A stretch of 64,000 bases of DNA from Polytrichum commune (GCA_950295325.1 OX485805.1:9674501-9738500), one strand, 5' to 3'. Counted from the stretch's first letter, positions 26,990-39,313 are shown. The notes: a model not told the origin generated them from the letters alone. A program made the numbers and translations.

Positions 26990-27730
26990 CAGGTTCGGAG
27001 TCCAACAATAATGTTTTGTTATGTCAATGATTCCCAATGGGCCAAATCTTCATCTTGAGCACGTCTACTCTTGTTGGCAAACATTAACACATCCATGACA
27101 TGCTGAAAAACACTCTTAAAATTCTTGAAGCAATTTATGTCAAGTGGTTGTAAAGCACGACTCATATGTAAGCACAAGGTGAGTAAAATTCAATCCAACC
27201 TTTTAAGCTTGTATAACCACCTCTAGTGTAATATGAGCATTATGCCCATCAAAAATCTAAAGGTGTTGGTTGTCAAGACACAATTCCCTCCATTTGCTTA
27301 CACAAACCTCACAAAGTGTTGATAGCTATGTCTTGAAGGGGAATCTTGTCATCCAAGCCTTGGGTTGCATCACCATGCAAACCTCAGTCTTGCACTTTGC
27401 ACTGTAGTAATTCCACATTTGTTTTTACTTAAATATGCCAAACTTGGGAATGCACTCTTCGGCTGCATAGATGCAAATCATCCAACATTACACTATGAAT
27501 TCGGCGAGTTCCTTTCCTTGCGAGCACCGCATCAACACCATCCTTCTACTCAATTGAGCCCTCTCATCAAAATTTCATATATTTTGTAGGTGGGTAATTG
27601 TGGAAATAGTAGACCATATGGAGATTGTCATAGAAACCCGTGACAATCTTCCTAAAAAAGGCCCTTTGCTCTTGTTGTCTCCAATCCTTGTACTACTATA
27701 AATGCAAGAAGAGGGTTTCTTTTATGAAAC
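26990..27730 (-). pseudogene. Broken pogo-like DDE transposase (Tc1/mariner superfamily)
   Basis: Reading the minus strand from 27730 downward and changing frame as needed, pieces of a pogo/CENP-B-type DDE transposase appear in the right order: RAKGLFRKIVTGFYDNL and NYPPTKY, then VLARKGTRRIHSV, ECIPKFGIFK, VMQPKAWMTRF, DGHNAHITLEVVIQA, and HMSRALQPLDINCFKNFK, followed by a weak NIIVGLR stretch. The DGHNAH block holds the second catalytic aspartate of the family. The block that should carry the first aspartate, after NYPPTKY, has in-frame stops instead of a CDE motif. At least two frameshifts and several stops show it is dead. Neighbouring open frames are fragments of it. The terminal inverted repeats of the parent element were not found. 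Confidence 0.8.
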
Positions 27731-30700
27731 CTTCTCATCTACCCCCATCCAAGCAGTTGTCCTTTGAATATAATGAAATGCTCTTGAATATTCTCTGTTA
27801 CCTTCAACCTCAATTATGATAAAAGAGAAGGATGCCCGATCGACAAAAAAATGATAACACTAGTTTTCCCTCCTATTGTGGTGTCAAAACACATGTTTTC
27901 CCCCTCTTCCTTGATTATATTTTCCAAAGAGAGTGATCACCGAGAGTCCAAACTCGACATTTGTAGACAATATCTTAGCCCCATTGGCAATTGTAGAAAT
28001 TACAACCACAAATGCTTGATGTGATCAATTAAGATTTTTATTCGTATTAGGTCGCCAACCTCCCCCCCCCTCCCTTTTGCAGCCTTGGAATTTGTGCTCA
28101 CAATACTCAAAAATACTTGTAAGTGGAATTTGATTGCCAATTGGAACTTCTGGAACTGTACTGGCATGGGCTTTGCCTACCATAATATTAGTGATGTCAT
28201 TAAGATGTATTATGTTTGTATGTGAGAGACTTAAAATTTGGCAAGGATGACTTTGCAACATGGACCCACATTGGTGCAATCACACAGTTATGAGTTGTTG
28301 AAATGCATATTTAAAATTTACTTAATGTGTTGCATAATGTGCTACCCAACTTTTCTATTTGCCCAATGCCATTGGCCTAATGTGTTGCCTAAACCTCTCA
28401 TGCTAGCATTTTCAATGTTAACAATATGAGCCACATTGACCACTTGGGCATTTCAACTTGCCATCATTTTCCAATATTCATTCATGCCATGTTTGTAATT
28501 GGTTTCATTCATCTTTGAGGTGGCCTAGAATAGCAACCGAAATTGCATCAAGCAATTTGAGCATGCAACTAGCAACCAATGTGGCAACCTCCGTATGCAA
28601 CCAAACTTCCCTCTCAACATCTAACCTTGGCATGTGATTGTAGTAATGACAATGCAAGGTACAAATAACTAAGAGTAAACGTGGAGGAAACAAATTAAAT
28701 AAACAAATCCCTTGTGCACATCACACCATTTACCAATATTCACTAAGGCCTCTGAGCATAGAGCCACGTTGTGGCTCCAGTAAAGCAAGTTTAGTTGAAT
28801 TGCTTGTATAGTGAATTCACAAGTAGGTTGTCCAAAATCATGTACAAGATGTAGTGACGTAGCCAACAAAAGTTAGAGTTCTTCTTATAGCTATTGCAAA
28901 TATAGAGACAAAGACAAAGACAAAGGGTCAAAATTGGGATACATGGTATTTGATGTTGTATCGTGGGGTGCTGGAAGGAGAAGTATTGCAAGCTCAACCT
29001 TTTGCCTTACTCCATGCGCTAATCTCAATTGTTGGGAGATAAGTGCTTCAACTTTAACCTAACTCGGCTGGGTTTTACAATCAATATCATAGTTGTTGCG
29101 TCCATAATCTTCCCATCCCCCACTCTAAGTCACATCCTGCTCATAGTCAACTTCAAAATCAATGTTTGGCAAAAACCAAAAGGCTATGTGCGTTTGCATG
29201 GGATCCCACATTGAGGCCTCTATGCGTCCACTTGCCCTTTGGATTCTTGAGTATAATGCAACCCAAATTGTTGTAAGAGCTCACTATGTGCACACCCGTG
29301 ATAATAAACACTGGAAAATGGATGCTTAGACAAAACAAATTTGCTTTTCTTATTGTGTGATTAGGGCCTTAATTCTAATTTAATGCATGGAGGCCCATGA
29401 CCTTATATAAGGTGGAGTGGGTTAGAGACTTACGGCTAACCACGCCAAAAAATCGGTTATGTAGAGTGGGTGGTGTTGTATGACATCAAACCCTTTAAGT
29501 AATAGTTGCTCATTCAAACTCTTGTTCCCTCTTGTGTGTTTCACCAACATGTGGTGCTTGTGAAGTGGGCCTTACACTAGCATAAAAAGTCCTATGAACA
29601 ATCATTCGTCACTCAAAATTAATCCTTAGTGGCTTTAGTTCATTGCAACCTCATTCACACTAGTAAGTAAACACTTTAGGCTCCACAACTAGACGTCACT
29701 ATTGGGGGAGTGATGCTTTAAGGACCACGTACCTTAAGTAAACTTATGGTCATATGATATTGACATGAAAGATCAACGGTGACATAAAAGATCCTTATGG
29801 ATTGGTATTAAGAATCACAATAAAAGTAACAAAAATAATGGTAAATACATAACACTTGATTCGCATTTTGTTGCATTAAAGAATATATTTTATTGTTACC
29901 AAATCATACATGAGTTAATATGATATCATTTATCATACTAAATGTGATCATCCACTTTATTTGGCTTTGCACACACAAAGGAAAACCTCGCTAGAGAAAA
30001 TGTTCATGTTCATTCTTTTAGTTTTGTTTCATTATATTTTAGATTTTCATATTTTTATTTTTATTTTATCCTAATTGATGCTCACATTGCTATCATTTTT
30101 CCCATTACATGGAATTATATAATCAAAGTAATATGTAATGCCATTTGGGTGTCCATACTGATTCACATTACATGGCCAATGTGTATGTATCATTGCCAAC
30201 AACATCAATTTTGGCAGGAATGGGGGATCATTGTGGTTTATTTAAAGAGAATGAAGAAGATATGAAACTGTGATACTTTGTATAATGATCTCCATTACAC
30301 TCCTATCATGAAACATCAAAGAGCAAGAAGTTACATGTATGTTGGCCATCACCATCTCATAGTCTTTGCATTTTCTACATGGTTCAACTCATGACAAATA
30401 ATTTGGAATGATGAATATTCCTTGAAAAGGAGATGAAAAAATGTTTGGTAATTCACAACCAAGGTTGTGCCTATTTCATAGAGGATCGTTCGGCTTTCGT
30501 AACAAAGATGTTTGTTGAGACAATGGCCTCCATTTGTAAATTTTTAGGAAGTCACGAACAAATACAAGCACAAGGTCAAAGAGATAAACAATCCCCATGA
30601 TGATATTTGCTATACATATACACACACCCCTTAATTGTCTTAAATATATGTGGGGGCAAGGTTGGCGTGTACACTTGGTACACTTGGTGGTATCACATGG

Positions 30701-31800
30701 CAATCTTCATATAGTACACAAGATTTGTCGTGACTTGCAATATTTATGATTCAAGTTGTATGTCATTGCCCTAGCCAAAACAATTTCATCATCAAGAGCC
30801 TTTCTACAAGCCATAAAGGTCTAAATACGATTAGAGCATTTAAAATAGTGTTATCTTTACACCCTAAAAGGGAATGTCTAAGTTCCACCAATATCACTAT
30901 CATATATACCAAAATTACATGGTTGGGGGAAGTATGATAGTCAAGAAGGCATGAAGCAAACCAAAAGTTCTTCAAAAATTTGTTGTTTGGAAATGTGTTG
31001 TGATGTCGGGATGTGTTTATGTAGTTATTGTGGTGTATGAGATCTTGTAGTCCAAGCCCAAACCCCCACCCCGATTCAAAACCCTTTAGTGTGTGATACA
31101 TAGTGATACAGAGTTTTGTAATCACAACCACATACTATACACTCTGACATCTAGGGGTTAAGAGTACCAATAAATCATGCACTGACATCTCATGAGTAAC
31201 TACACAATAGACAATCCGCGAGTATGACTTGTATATTACAGCATCTTTGGGCTCAGCAATTATCCAACAGCATACTCACTGATTTCTACATGGTTTTATG
31301 TACGAGGATGTCAAAAACATTCAAATGCATTCATCATGACATGACAGGGGCTACTGACCACACCTTTCCTCAGTACAGAGAACTATGCGACAGGGATTAG
31401 CAGAATTGGACAGTTCAAATTGTGACAGCTTAAAATGCTTAAGAAAAAACATGTCTCATCCTAGAGTCAACCTCATCAATTTCAACTTCACCAAGAGCTG
31501 GACACTTCCTCAAAAAGAATATTATAGCAACCAACCTGCACTATGACATTCAAAGTCAGCCTTTCAGTAAGGAGTTCAATGTGGAACACCTTGACATTGA
31601 CACTGCAATAAATTTATTTGTGTCATTTTCCCATAAACTATGATCGTTTCTAGGTTGGCACCTTTATAAGCACCCACCTAATCGAATGGTAACAAGGGAC
31701 CCAGTTTAATCTGAACAATCCCCAACAAGACCTGTATGAATTAAAAATCCAGCACAAGGATGAGAAAACATTAGTCACTTTTTTGCCATTCCACAACGGG
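27731..31800. other. Gene-poor intergenic DNA
   Basis: AT-rich DNA with no supportable gene. Its upper part near 27.8 kb could hold the decayed N-terminal DNA-binding region of the pogo-like transposase. A 122-codon minus-strand frame at 30763-31131 resembles no family I can name with confidence. Confidence 0.5.
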
Positions 31801-34800
31801 TTATTGCTTTTGTGGCGCTTTTTTAAGTGATTCCTCAAGCTCACTGGTGCTCAAGACACGAGTGCTGTTCAGATGAGGAACTTTTGGCTGCATCAACTCA
31901 ATCCCATCCAAGTCAGTCTCCTGCAGAGTGAATTGTTGCTCAAACGCTTGCACTACAGAGTCCATAAAGAATTGGCAGGAGGGGAAGTGTTCCTTCAAGC
32001 AACAAATGAAGTCGGAATGTTGCCGAGCCTGCAATATAGATTGCCAATTCATTAAGACACAAAAGGAAGAAAGGGAGATACACCTGGAGTGCAATGTGGT
32101 AATGTAAACAACAAGCAATTTAAAATTTCAAAAAGCAGCACTTACAAGTCGATATGCAGGGGCTCGCTCTGGATGGCTCAAGTAAGCCATCCGCGAGTCT
32201 TGGTAATCCCACAAGAATGAGGTGTGGTGAAGGAACCGACCCCTGGTGATAGATTGAGCATTTCCCCCAAACTTCTTGTTATCGAAGACGTAGTCTGCAT
32301 ATTCCAACCTTTAAATGATCAGGATTGAGAACAGAGAGAGTAGAGTTGCTCCTCTATCCAAATTGCTTGTTTGTTTATTAATGCAAGTAAATGGCTTCTC
32401 CATACTGGGCTATCAAGATAATTGAATCTCACTTGCACTATTATATCTGAAGTTGTGGAATGCTGAATATGACAGTAACTCTTCTGCAAGTCTGCACTGG
32501 GATAATCGTCTCTTGTTCTTGTTCTTGTTCTTTGTACTGTAAAGTGTGTGTACAATATAAGCTTATTTATGAATTTAGGACAATGACATGATGTGGACAA
32601 TTCTGAATGAATCTCAAAGAGACAGGGTTTGAGTTAGTAATACGCTTTACAATCAAAACTGGTGAAAGGACATATTTAACTGAATAAGAACATATTACAA
32701 GCACTGAGGAAGTCAAATGTCAAACTGCACTGAAAAGAACTCCGAGTCTGACAATATTATTCCCACATTCTATGAGGCTGCAATTTCAAGTATTCCATTT
32801 TCTGTATATCGGATCTTCAGTTGTTGGAACCTCTAAAAAACTGTGATTTACTCACAGGTCACTGTCTCTGTCAAGCAAACAGTTTTGGACATGCTTATGT
32901 TCAAACATCATTTTCAGGAACTTGCTGAGAACTAGTAGTCCATATCTATATCATTCACCACCAATGCTACGTAAGTACATATATCCTTTAACATTTGCAG
33001 ATTCTATCATTCCAGATGATAAGAAAGAGTTTGAGCATCTATGTTGCGTTTATGAGGAACAAGTTGTGGATGTATTGAAGTTACCCTCTAACTCAACATA
33101 ACCTTCGGTCGGGTGCTTGGAGTTAGTGTAAAGATTTGAACGAAGAACATTCTCTATTGGTTGATTGCGGATCAAACTCATTTTGGCATCCTATGAGGTG
33201 CTAAAAGGAGATTGACCCCCAGTGAACCAAAATAGATTGCTCTACATTCAAATTCAAACACTACCTCCGAGAATGCACCACAAGTGAAAATATATTATTG
33301 ATTTTGTAAGTTAAACAACCAATGGAAAATCACACGGGACCAACTCCCGACGAAAAGTCCCATCGAGGTAAAGGATAACTCTATTGCCGAGAGAGTGACT
33401 GCTTGGAATTGGAAACCCTAAAAAGGAAAGCATCGAGAATGGAAACCCTCAACTGCCGGGAGAGTCTCACCGTGTTCTAGCAATTTGAATCCGGGAACTG
33501 TTTCGAAAGCAGGAATGTAGAGGTGCTCGGTCCAATCCATGATGGGGCGAGGGTACAACTTGGGAACGGGGACGGCATCGCCCTGGCAGATGAGAGTGAC
33601 GAAGACTGTACCCTCATCGACTATGACTGTGCCTCCGCCACTAAAGCGGCGGATGACAGGAATACGGTCCCGAATGACGGCCTTCACGTCCAGCAGCTGC
33701 TCCGGCTTCCTGCATCACGAGTAGCCGACCATCGCGCGTTTGGGTCATGCTTCCACCCCTGGAACAATTTGAGTCCTAAGTAAGTTCGTTGCCAATTCCA
33801 TCATGCGCAAACTCGCACTAAGACCTTCGCTGAGCTCACAAAACCCTAAATCATGAGGTGCGTAAACACAGCTCCCAGGAATCCAATCACCTTCACCCTA
33901 CGAAACTACAAAAGCACGAGTAGCCGACCATTCCGCATTTGGGTGATGATTCCACCCTTTATTTATTTTTGGATCCTAAGTAAGCTTTTCGCCAATTTCA
34001 TCATCGGCGACCGCAAACTAAGACCTTCGCTCAGCTCATAAAACCCTAATTCGTAAATTGCGTAAAAGGAGCAGGAATCCATTCGCCTTCGTTCACCTTA
34101 CGAAGCTACAAAAACACGAGGAGCCGACCACCCCGCATTTGGGTCATGCTTTCACCCTAGAACAATTTGAGTCCTAAGTAAGTTTTTTGCCAATTCCATC
34201 GTACACGAACTCACACTGTGTAATGTCTTCGCTCAGCTCACAAAACCTTAACTGATGAAATATGTAACGCATCTGACAGAAATCCAGTCACCTTCACCAT
34301 ACGAAAACTACAAGACACGAGTAACCGACCATCCCGCATTTGGGTCATGCTTCCACTCCTGAAAAAATTGGGTTTTAAGTAAGTTTGTTGCCAATAACAT
34401 CATGCGCGGCTTCAACTAAAATCTTCGCTCAGCTAACACAACCCTAATTGATGGAATGGATGTACGCAGCTCACATGAATCCAGTCACCTTCACCATACG
34501 AAACTACAAAAACAAGCATCCCGCGTTGGGCCATGCTTCCACTACCTTCATCCTACGATACTACAGAAACACGAGTAGCCGACAAGCCCGAGTTTGGGTA
34601 ATGCTTCCACCCCTGTCACGATACGAAACTACAAAAACAGGTTGAGAGGGTACGAAGATGCCTTTAAAGTATGGAAGAAGCCGGAAGCGAGATTCACGCA
34701 GAATGGAGATGGGATTTGGGAAATGGAAAGAGCATGTACCCGGAGATGCCCATGACAATGGCGGGAGGGCTAGTGCCCTGGTTGATGAGGCACCAGTTGC

Positions 34801-34894
34801 GTTGGGTGGTGCGCAGAAGCCGCTCTTCCAGCTGCAATTGCTCGAATATCGGAAACCCTCGCAGACGCAACAAGTGCATCGTCGGTCGCGCCAT
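31801..34894 (-). CDS. LPLA: Lipoate-protein ligase A-like protein (biotin/lipoate A/B ligase family)
   Basis: Predicted 256-aa enzyme that attaches lipoate to E2/H proteins of dehydrogenase complexes; the Arabidopsis relative (At3g29010 type) acts in mitochondria. Exons, 5' to 3': 34740-34894, 33471-33709, 32146-32294, 31801-32028. All introns are GT-AG and the frame closes exactly. The start Met (MARPTMHLLRLRGFPI) leads straight into the conserved EERLLR and WCLINQGTSPPAIVMGISG region. Residues ~72-83 give RRFSGGGTVIVD, the family's RRxxGGGxVxxD lipoate-binding signature. DYVFDNKKFGGNAQSI at ~132-147 holds the conserved ligand-contacting lysine. The protein ends LEESLKKAPQKQ. No obvious long transit peptide is visible, so organelle targeting is not shown by the sequence. 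The first intron is filled with a ~200-bp tandem repeat. Confidence 0.92.
33710..34640. repeat. ~200-bp tandem repeat array inside the first LPLA intron
   Basis: A unit marked by CACGAGTAGCCGACCA, CGCATTTGGGTCATGCTTCC, AGTCCTAAGTAAGTT, CTTCGCTCAGCTCA, AAAACCCTAA and CCTTCACCNTACGAAACTAC recurs at about 200-bp spacing. Its first mark lies near 33715, 33915, 34115 and 34316, with shortened copies from about 34500 to 34640. Four nearly full copies plus partial ones are present. The array starts right at the splice acceptor of exon 2. Each unit contains an AAACCCTA-like telo-box or a variant of it. Confidence 0.88.
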
Positions 34895-34959
34895 TGCAGA
34901 TGATGACTCCCAAAACTCAAAACTTAAAAAGGAGAAGTTCTACCTGCTTCCTGCCAAAT

Positions 34960-35560
34960 TTGAGAACCTTAGTTCAGACCTTCTGCAATATCACAAATAT
35001 GTACTTCAGAAACCCCCGAGTCTCTTCTTCCTTTCCCAAATGCTGAAGATGCTCAATTGCAAGTCGGTTCAGCTCTGGTGGAATCATTCAACAACTCTGA
35101 GCTTCATCCAACCGAAACATTTGAAGAGATTCGAGATGTACGACAATTCATTCGCAGGTTTGGAGCTATAAGCTACCCAGAAGTTCCAAAACCATCTGTT
35201 CAGGTTACATGCACTTAATCCTATGAGTGTAGAACGGCAGATTTCTACCTAAACCCATAAAGAGGAGGTTTCGACCTAGCAACAATGAACAACCTTTTTC
35301 AGACCTTCTGCAACGTGAAAAATAGGCACTTCAGATATTCCCAGTCTCTCTTCCTCTACCAAATACTGAAGAAAATCAAGTGCAAGTCAGTTCAGCTCTG
35401 CTAGAATCGTTCAACAACCCAGGGCTTCAAGCGACATATAAATTTGAAGAAATTCAAGGCACATTCGACATTTGCAAATTCGGAGCATTGAGCAACCCAG
35501 AAGTTCGCAACCATCAGTTCAAGGTGCCTGCACTCAATAGTACTATGAGTGTAGAATGAA
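34960..35560 (+). pseudogene. Two direct copies of an unrecognised ORF fragment
   Basis: Two segments, about 34960-35235 and 35300-35560, are diverged direct copies roughly 330 bp apart. In one frame both stay open over the aligned part. The first reads PNAEDAQLQVGSALVESFNN; the second reads PNTEENQVQVSSALLESFNN, followed in both by a Lys/Phe-Glu-Glu-Ile block and NPEV or YPEV. Shared similarity at protein level suggests they derive from a once-coding exon. I do not recognise the family, and no start codon or clear splice structure was found. They lie just upstream of, and divergent to, the LPLA gene. Confidence 0.5.
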
Positions 35561-35866
35561 ACTCTCCAATCTTTGTACTTACAGGGAAGACTCCTTGCTA
35601 AAAACCTCGAAATCTTCCACCCTCACAAACTCGCGAAGACTAAACCCACAAGCAGACAATCTTGTTACAGTCTTGTAAATTTGGAACATTGATTCAAAAG
35701 TGCGAGGGTGGAATGGAACCGTGTGATGGCCGACAGATTTGTGGGAGCAAACTTAGGTGAATCTCGAGAGACACAGAAAAAGGAAAATGCAAAGCGAGGC
35801 GCAAGGATTGAGGCGCGACCACATTCCTGCCATGGATGAGGCTGGCGTGGATGTGTGGATGAATAA

Positions 35867-37000
35867 TGTCGAGACATCTACAGCTGACCACATCCATTTA
35901 ATCACTAGGGTCATGTAATGCCGACATTGATGAGATCTATGTATTTTTAGGTGAACAAAATTAGAGTAGAGGCGCCTATTCCCGATCAGGACTTTATCAG
36001 CAATCTATAGGGTATCATAATTTTGATCAGCCTGGAATTGAATTTTGATCAAGCCAAAATCAATAGTGTCTTAACACATGTCATGATTTTGAGTGCTAAT
36101 GTGAGGAGAAATGAGTTATTAAAATGAGTAGTTATGGCAGACTCTAGACATAAGTAATAAGTTCAAGACAACTTTTGGCTTCAAAAATTCATAGTAATTT
36201 CAATTTGAGGAGTCAAATTACCAAAAAAAACTGCACTCTTCTTGATTTCTACCTTCCTTCACATGAAAAAATTGCACCCTCTCATACTTCTCCAAATTTA
36301 GCGCATAATCTCTTAAGTGATCGGTCATGGGTGCCTCTACTCTAAAGTGTATGTGAAGGCGGGCGTATTAATGATCAAGGTCGAGGCATTTATAACCAAT
36401 AAAATAAGAGAACTTGCATATGTTTAGGAGGTGTAATAACATGAAATTGTTTTTCTTGCGAAGAGAAACAAATTCTAAGGAGAATGCAAAAAAATGTATA
36501 AATAAATAAATAAAATCATGAAAATGGAAAATGCTACAAATTTCAAAGCGTAAATTTAAGTATTTCACATAGTCAATCCATAGGTTAACCCATAACCGCC
36601 CATCTCAATGTTGCTTCTTGGCTATGACAATTGTCAAATCTCTTAGGAGGGTAATCAATCACAAGCTACCACCACATAAACTTTAACTCTGGTCGCCTAA
36701 ACAAAATAGATCTCGTCTATGTCGGCATTACATGACCCTAGTGAGTAGTTAAATGGACCCGATCAGCAAGAGATGCCTCGACATCACCCTCACAAGAGTT
36801 TTGACCAATTGTCGTAGCCAAAGAGTAGCATTGAGATGATCAACTACAGGTTAACCTATAAATCGACTCTATGCAAACCTAAAAATTACACTTTTAAATT
36901 TATAGCAATTTCCATATTCGTGAATTTGTGGTAATTAATCGCATTCTCCTCAGAATTTGTTTCTCCTTTTGATCGGTTATAGGTGCCTCAACCTTACTGG
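35867..37000. repeat. Nested inverted repeats (foldback-type structure)
   Basis: Two inverted pairs overlap here. First, ~35867-35960 is the reverse complement of ~36690-36783, sharing CACTAGGGTCATGTAATGCC. Second, ~36368-36660 pairs with ~36785-37000: left marks are AGAGAAACAAATTCTAAGG and GGTTAACCCATAACC, with their complements on the right. The whole behaves as a diverged foldback or composite of MITEs. A related single copy lies at 40340-40780. No coding content. Confidence 0.7.
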
Positions 37001-37302
37001 GCTGTGTTGTTTCTCACCCAGGGCTCCCAACTGTTCAATTGCACCAGTAGACTGCTCTATGTGTCTGTAGTTCGTTAGGGTTTCAAGTGTACCTCCGAGA
37101 GATTTTATGTCACAATTAACATGCACTCAAGACTTTTAGATGTTCTTGTCATTCTTCACCTCCTTGCTCTTTCAACTCAAACGTTTTACCTAGTTAAGAT
37201 GGCTATTGGGAACATGGCCAATAAGGTCAATGACATGACCATAATCAATCCTCCATCTACTTGCAGTTTTTCTTTCTTTAAGTTGTATATGTAATTGAAA
37301 GA

Positions 37303-37463
37303 GACATAATATTATTCATATCTATAACAAAGTTTTGTGGGACTAACAATATTTCACTGAATATTTCCTAGATTAAGACTAAATGTGAATAATATTCATG
37401 AATATCCAATGGAATATTGTCAGTCCCACAAAACATTGTTATGGATCTGTATAATGTTATGGA
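37303..37463. mobile_element. Hairpin MITE-like element (~160 bp)
   Basis: Two ~60-bp arms face each other around a short centre. The left arm contains ATAACAAAGTTTTGTGGGAC and the right arm its near-perfect complement, around CAGTCCCACAAAACATTG. A related arm is seen near 21525-21600. RNA from it would fold into one long hairpin. Confidence 0.7.
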
Positions 37464-37472
37464 GAGAGTTTA

Positions 37473-37670
37473 TCGTATACAAGCTTACCTCTCATTCATT
37501 CAACATAAGATTTTGACGCCCTATAGATTTGTGGTCGGTTCATCTCGATGACTAGGACTAGACCGATTTGGGGGTCCTTGAAATGAATTATGATGTCAAA
37601 TCAATTAGAAACATGACCTTATGGGGTGCATTTTATTTCAGGGTTCTATGTTATATGAATGAGAGGCGTT
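37473..37670. mobile_element. MITE-like element, family copy 3
   Basis: The left end, CGTATACAAGCTTACCTCTC, is followed by ATTCATTCAACATAAG. The right end, ATGTTATATGAATGAGAGGCG, is its imperfect complement. It matches the copies at 20541 and 21682 at the ends, while the interior has drifted. It directly abuts the hairpin at 37303-37463, as copy 2 does with its related arm. Confidence 0.6.
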
Positions 37671-39021
37671 TTTTTTTCTCTCTCTCTCTAACTCTAAAAT
37701 TGGTCACGTAGAGACTAAGGGATTGTTTGAAATCTAGGGGCTCAAAGAACCATCATAAATGTATAAGCTCTTTGCATGCATGCATACTACTACCACCTTT
37801 TCAGTGGGCTGGAGATCTTACAAAAAAAATCATCCTCGACCGATAAACACAAAGGGAGAAAGAAATGTTTTCCCAGTCCAAAATGTTGATGATTACTTCA
37901 CTTTATGAAGACCCTCAACAAGTGTCAAGGAGGGGTGAATGGTGCAGCACTTGATTCATGCGATGCCTAGTTCACATAGTCCTAATCAACTTTATTCTGC
38001 AAATACACCCTAAACTCCGTAATATCAACCCCCATAATGTCACACACTCTCTAATATCCCGAAACCCTAGGGAACAGATGTTCGTAGTTCAAATCTCGCT
38101 CCTTGTTGTCACATTTCTCTCCCTTATATTACAAAATTTGTCATTAATGCAAACTACCCAAGAAGTCAACCCACACCCTTGCATTGCGCCATGTGTCAAC
38201 ATGTGGAGTGTCACCTTCTGGTTCTTATTCTTCTTCTTATACCACTTGTTGAATGTTGGTGCATGCGTCCGCCACATCGCCCGGGAAGTGCAAGTGGAGT
38301 GGACCACACCAATGTACTAGGTGACGGGAGAACGAATTCAAATTGTCCTCACATCTCCTTCGTGTTATTCCATAATGTCACATGCTACACTAATCCTTTA
38401 GTATCACACATCCATGTTAACACTACAAACCTCCGTAATATCACGTGCACTTTGGTTGCCACAGGTGTGATAATACAGAGTTTAGAGTGTAACAATAAAT
38501 TCTCATTAGACAACGATAAATATATTATACAAGTTCCATCTCGAAATGACATCACAAGCCATATGCTACGTACATAGGTACGAAAGCAAGTTAAGCTTTA
38601 CTTGATATCTCAAGTCAACTCACCGATCTTATGTGCTTTAACTCTTGCAAGTTTGATACGTGCACATTTAATGCTTCTATATTTAAATGATCTTATTTGA
38701 ACAAACTAAGCAAGTTACATTGCGTCGTATGGATGAGCTCTATTGATGACGGCAATTTGGAGACAATTTTAAAACCCATCAAGGCCAAGCAAGACAACTT
38801 TGTCCGGGCGTGCACCTGTCCGAGGCCAAGGGGTGTTAAACCACCTCCTACGAGCTTTTCGGGCCAGGGGCAGCCTCCAGAAAAAAAAAATCGAGACTCA
38901 TGGACCCGACCGAAAACTTATGCCCGCCCCGCCCGACTTCGGAAAAATCATTGCCCTTGCATTTTTGAAGGCCACTTATTCCACAAATCCCATATTGAGT
39001 GCACTTCATTTTCAAGGTCCA

Positions 39022-39056
39022 AATATATATATATATATATTGTGTGTGTGTGTGTA
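39022..39056. repeat. AT/TG compound microsatellite
   Basis: A run of AT units passes directly into a run of TG units, in the first copy of the internal duplication. Confidence 0.95.
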
Positions 39057-39264
39057 TCTAACTACTATATAATATACATACTAAAACCATCACACTAATT
39101 TAATTTTCATTTTAGAATGATAAAGAGTCCTGCAAATGGTAAGTCACAAAAGTTATAACTTATGCATGCCCCGCCCGACTTCGGAAAAATCATTGCCCTT
39201 GCATTTTTGAAGGCCACTTATTCCACAAATCCCATATTGAGTGCACTTCATTTTCAAGGTCCAA

Positions 39265-39267
<3 letters not shown>

Positions 39268-39313
<46 letters not shown>

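Noticed and set aside
30763-31131. Possible PIF/Harbinger-type transposase fragment on the minus strand
   Set aside because: Only a few residues (FPNNKFL) resemble the family. No catalytic block is visible in any frame, and flanking frames do not continue the match.
33710-34640. CRISPR-like array
   Set aside because: The repeat unit is ~200 bp throughout with no short repeat/unique spacer pattern, and the genome is eukaryotic; it is an intronic tandem repeat.
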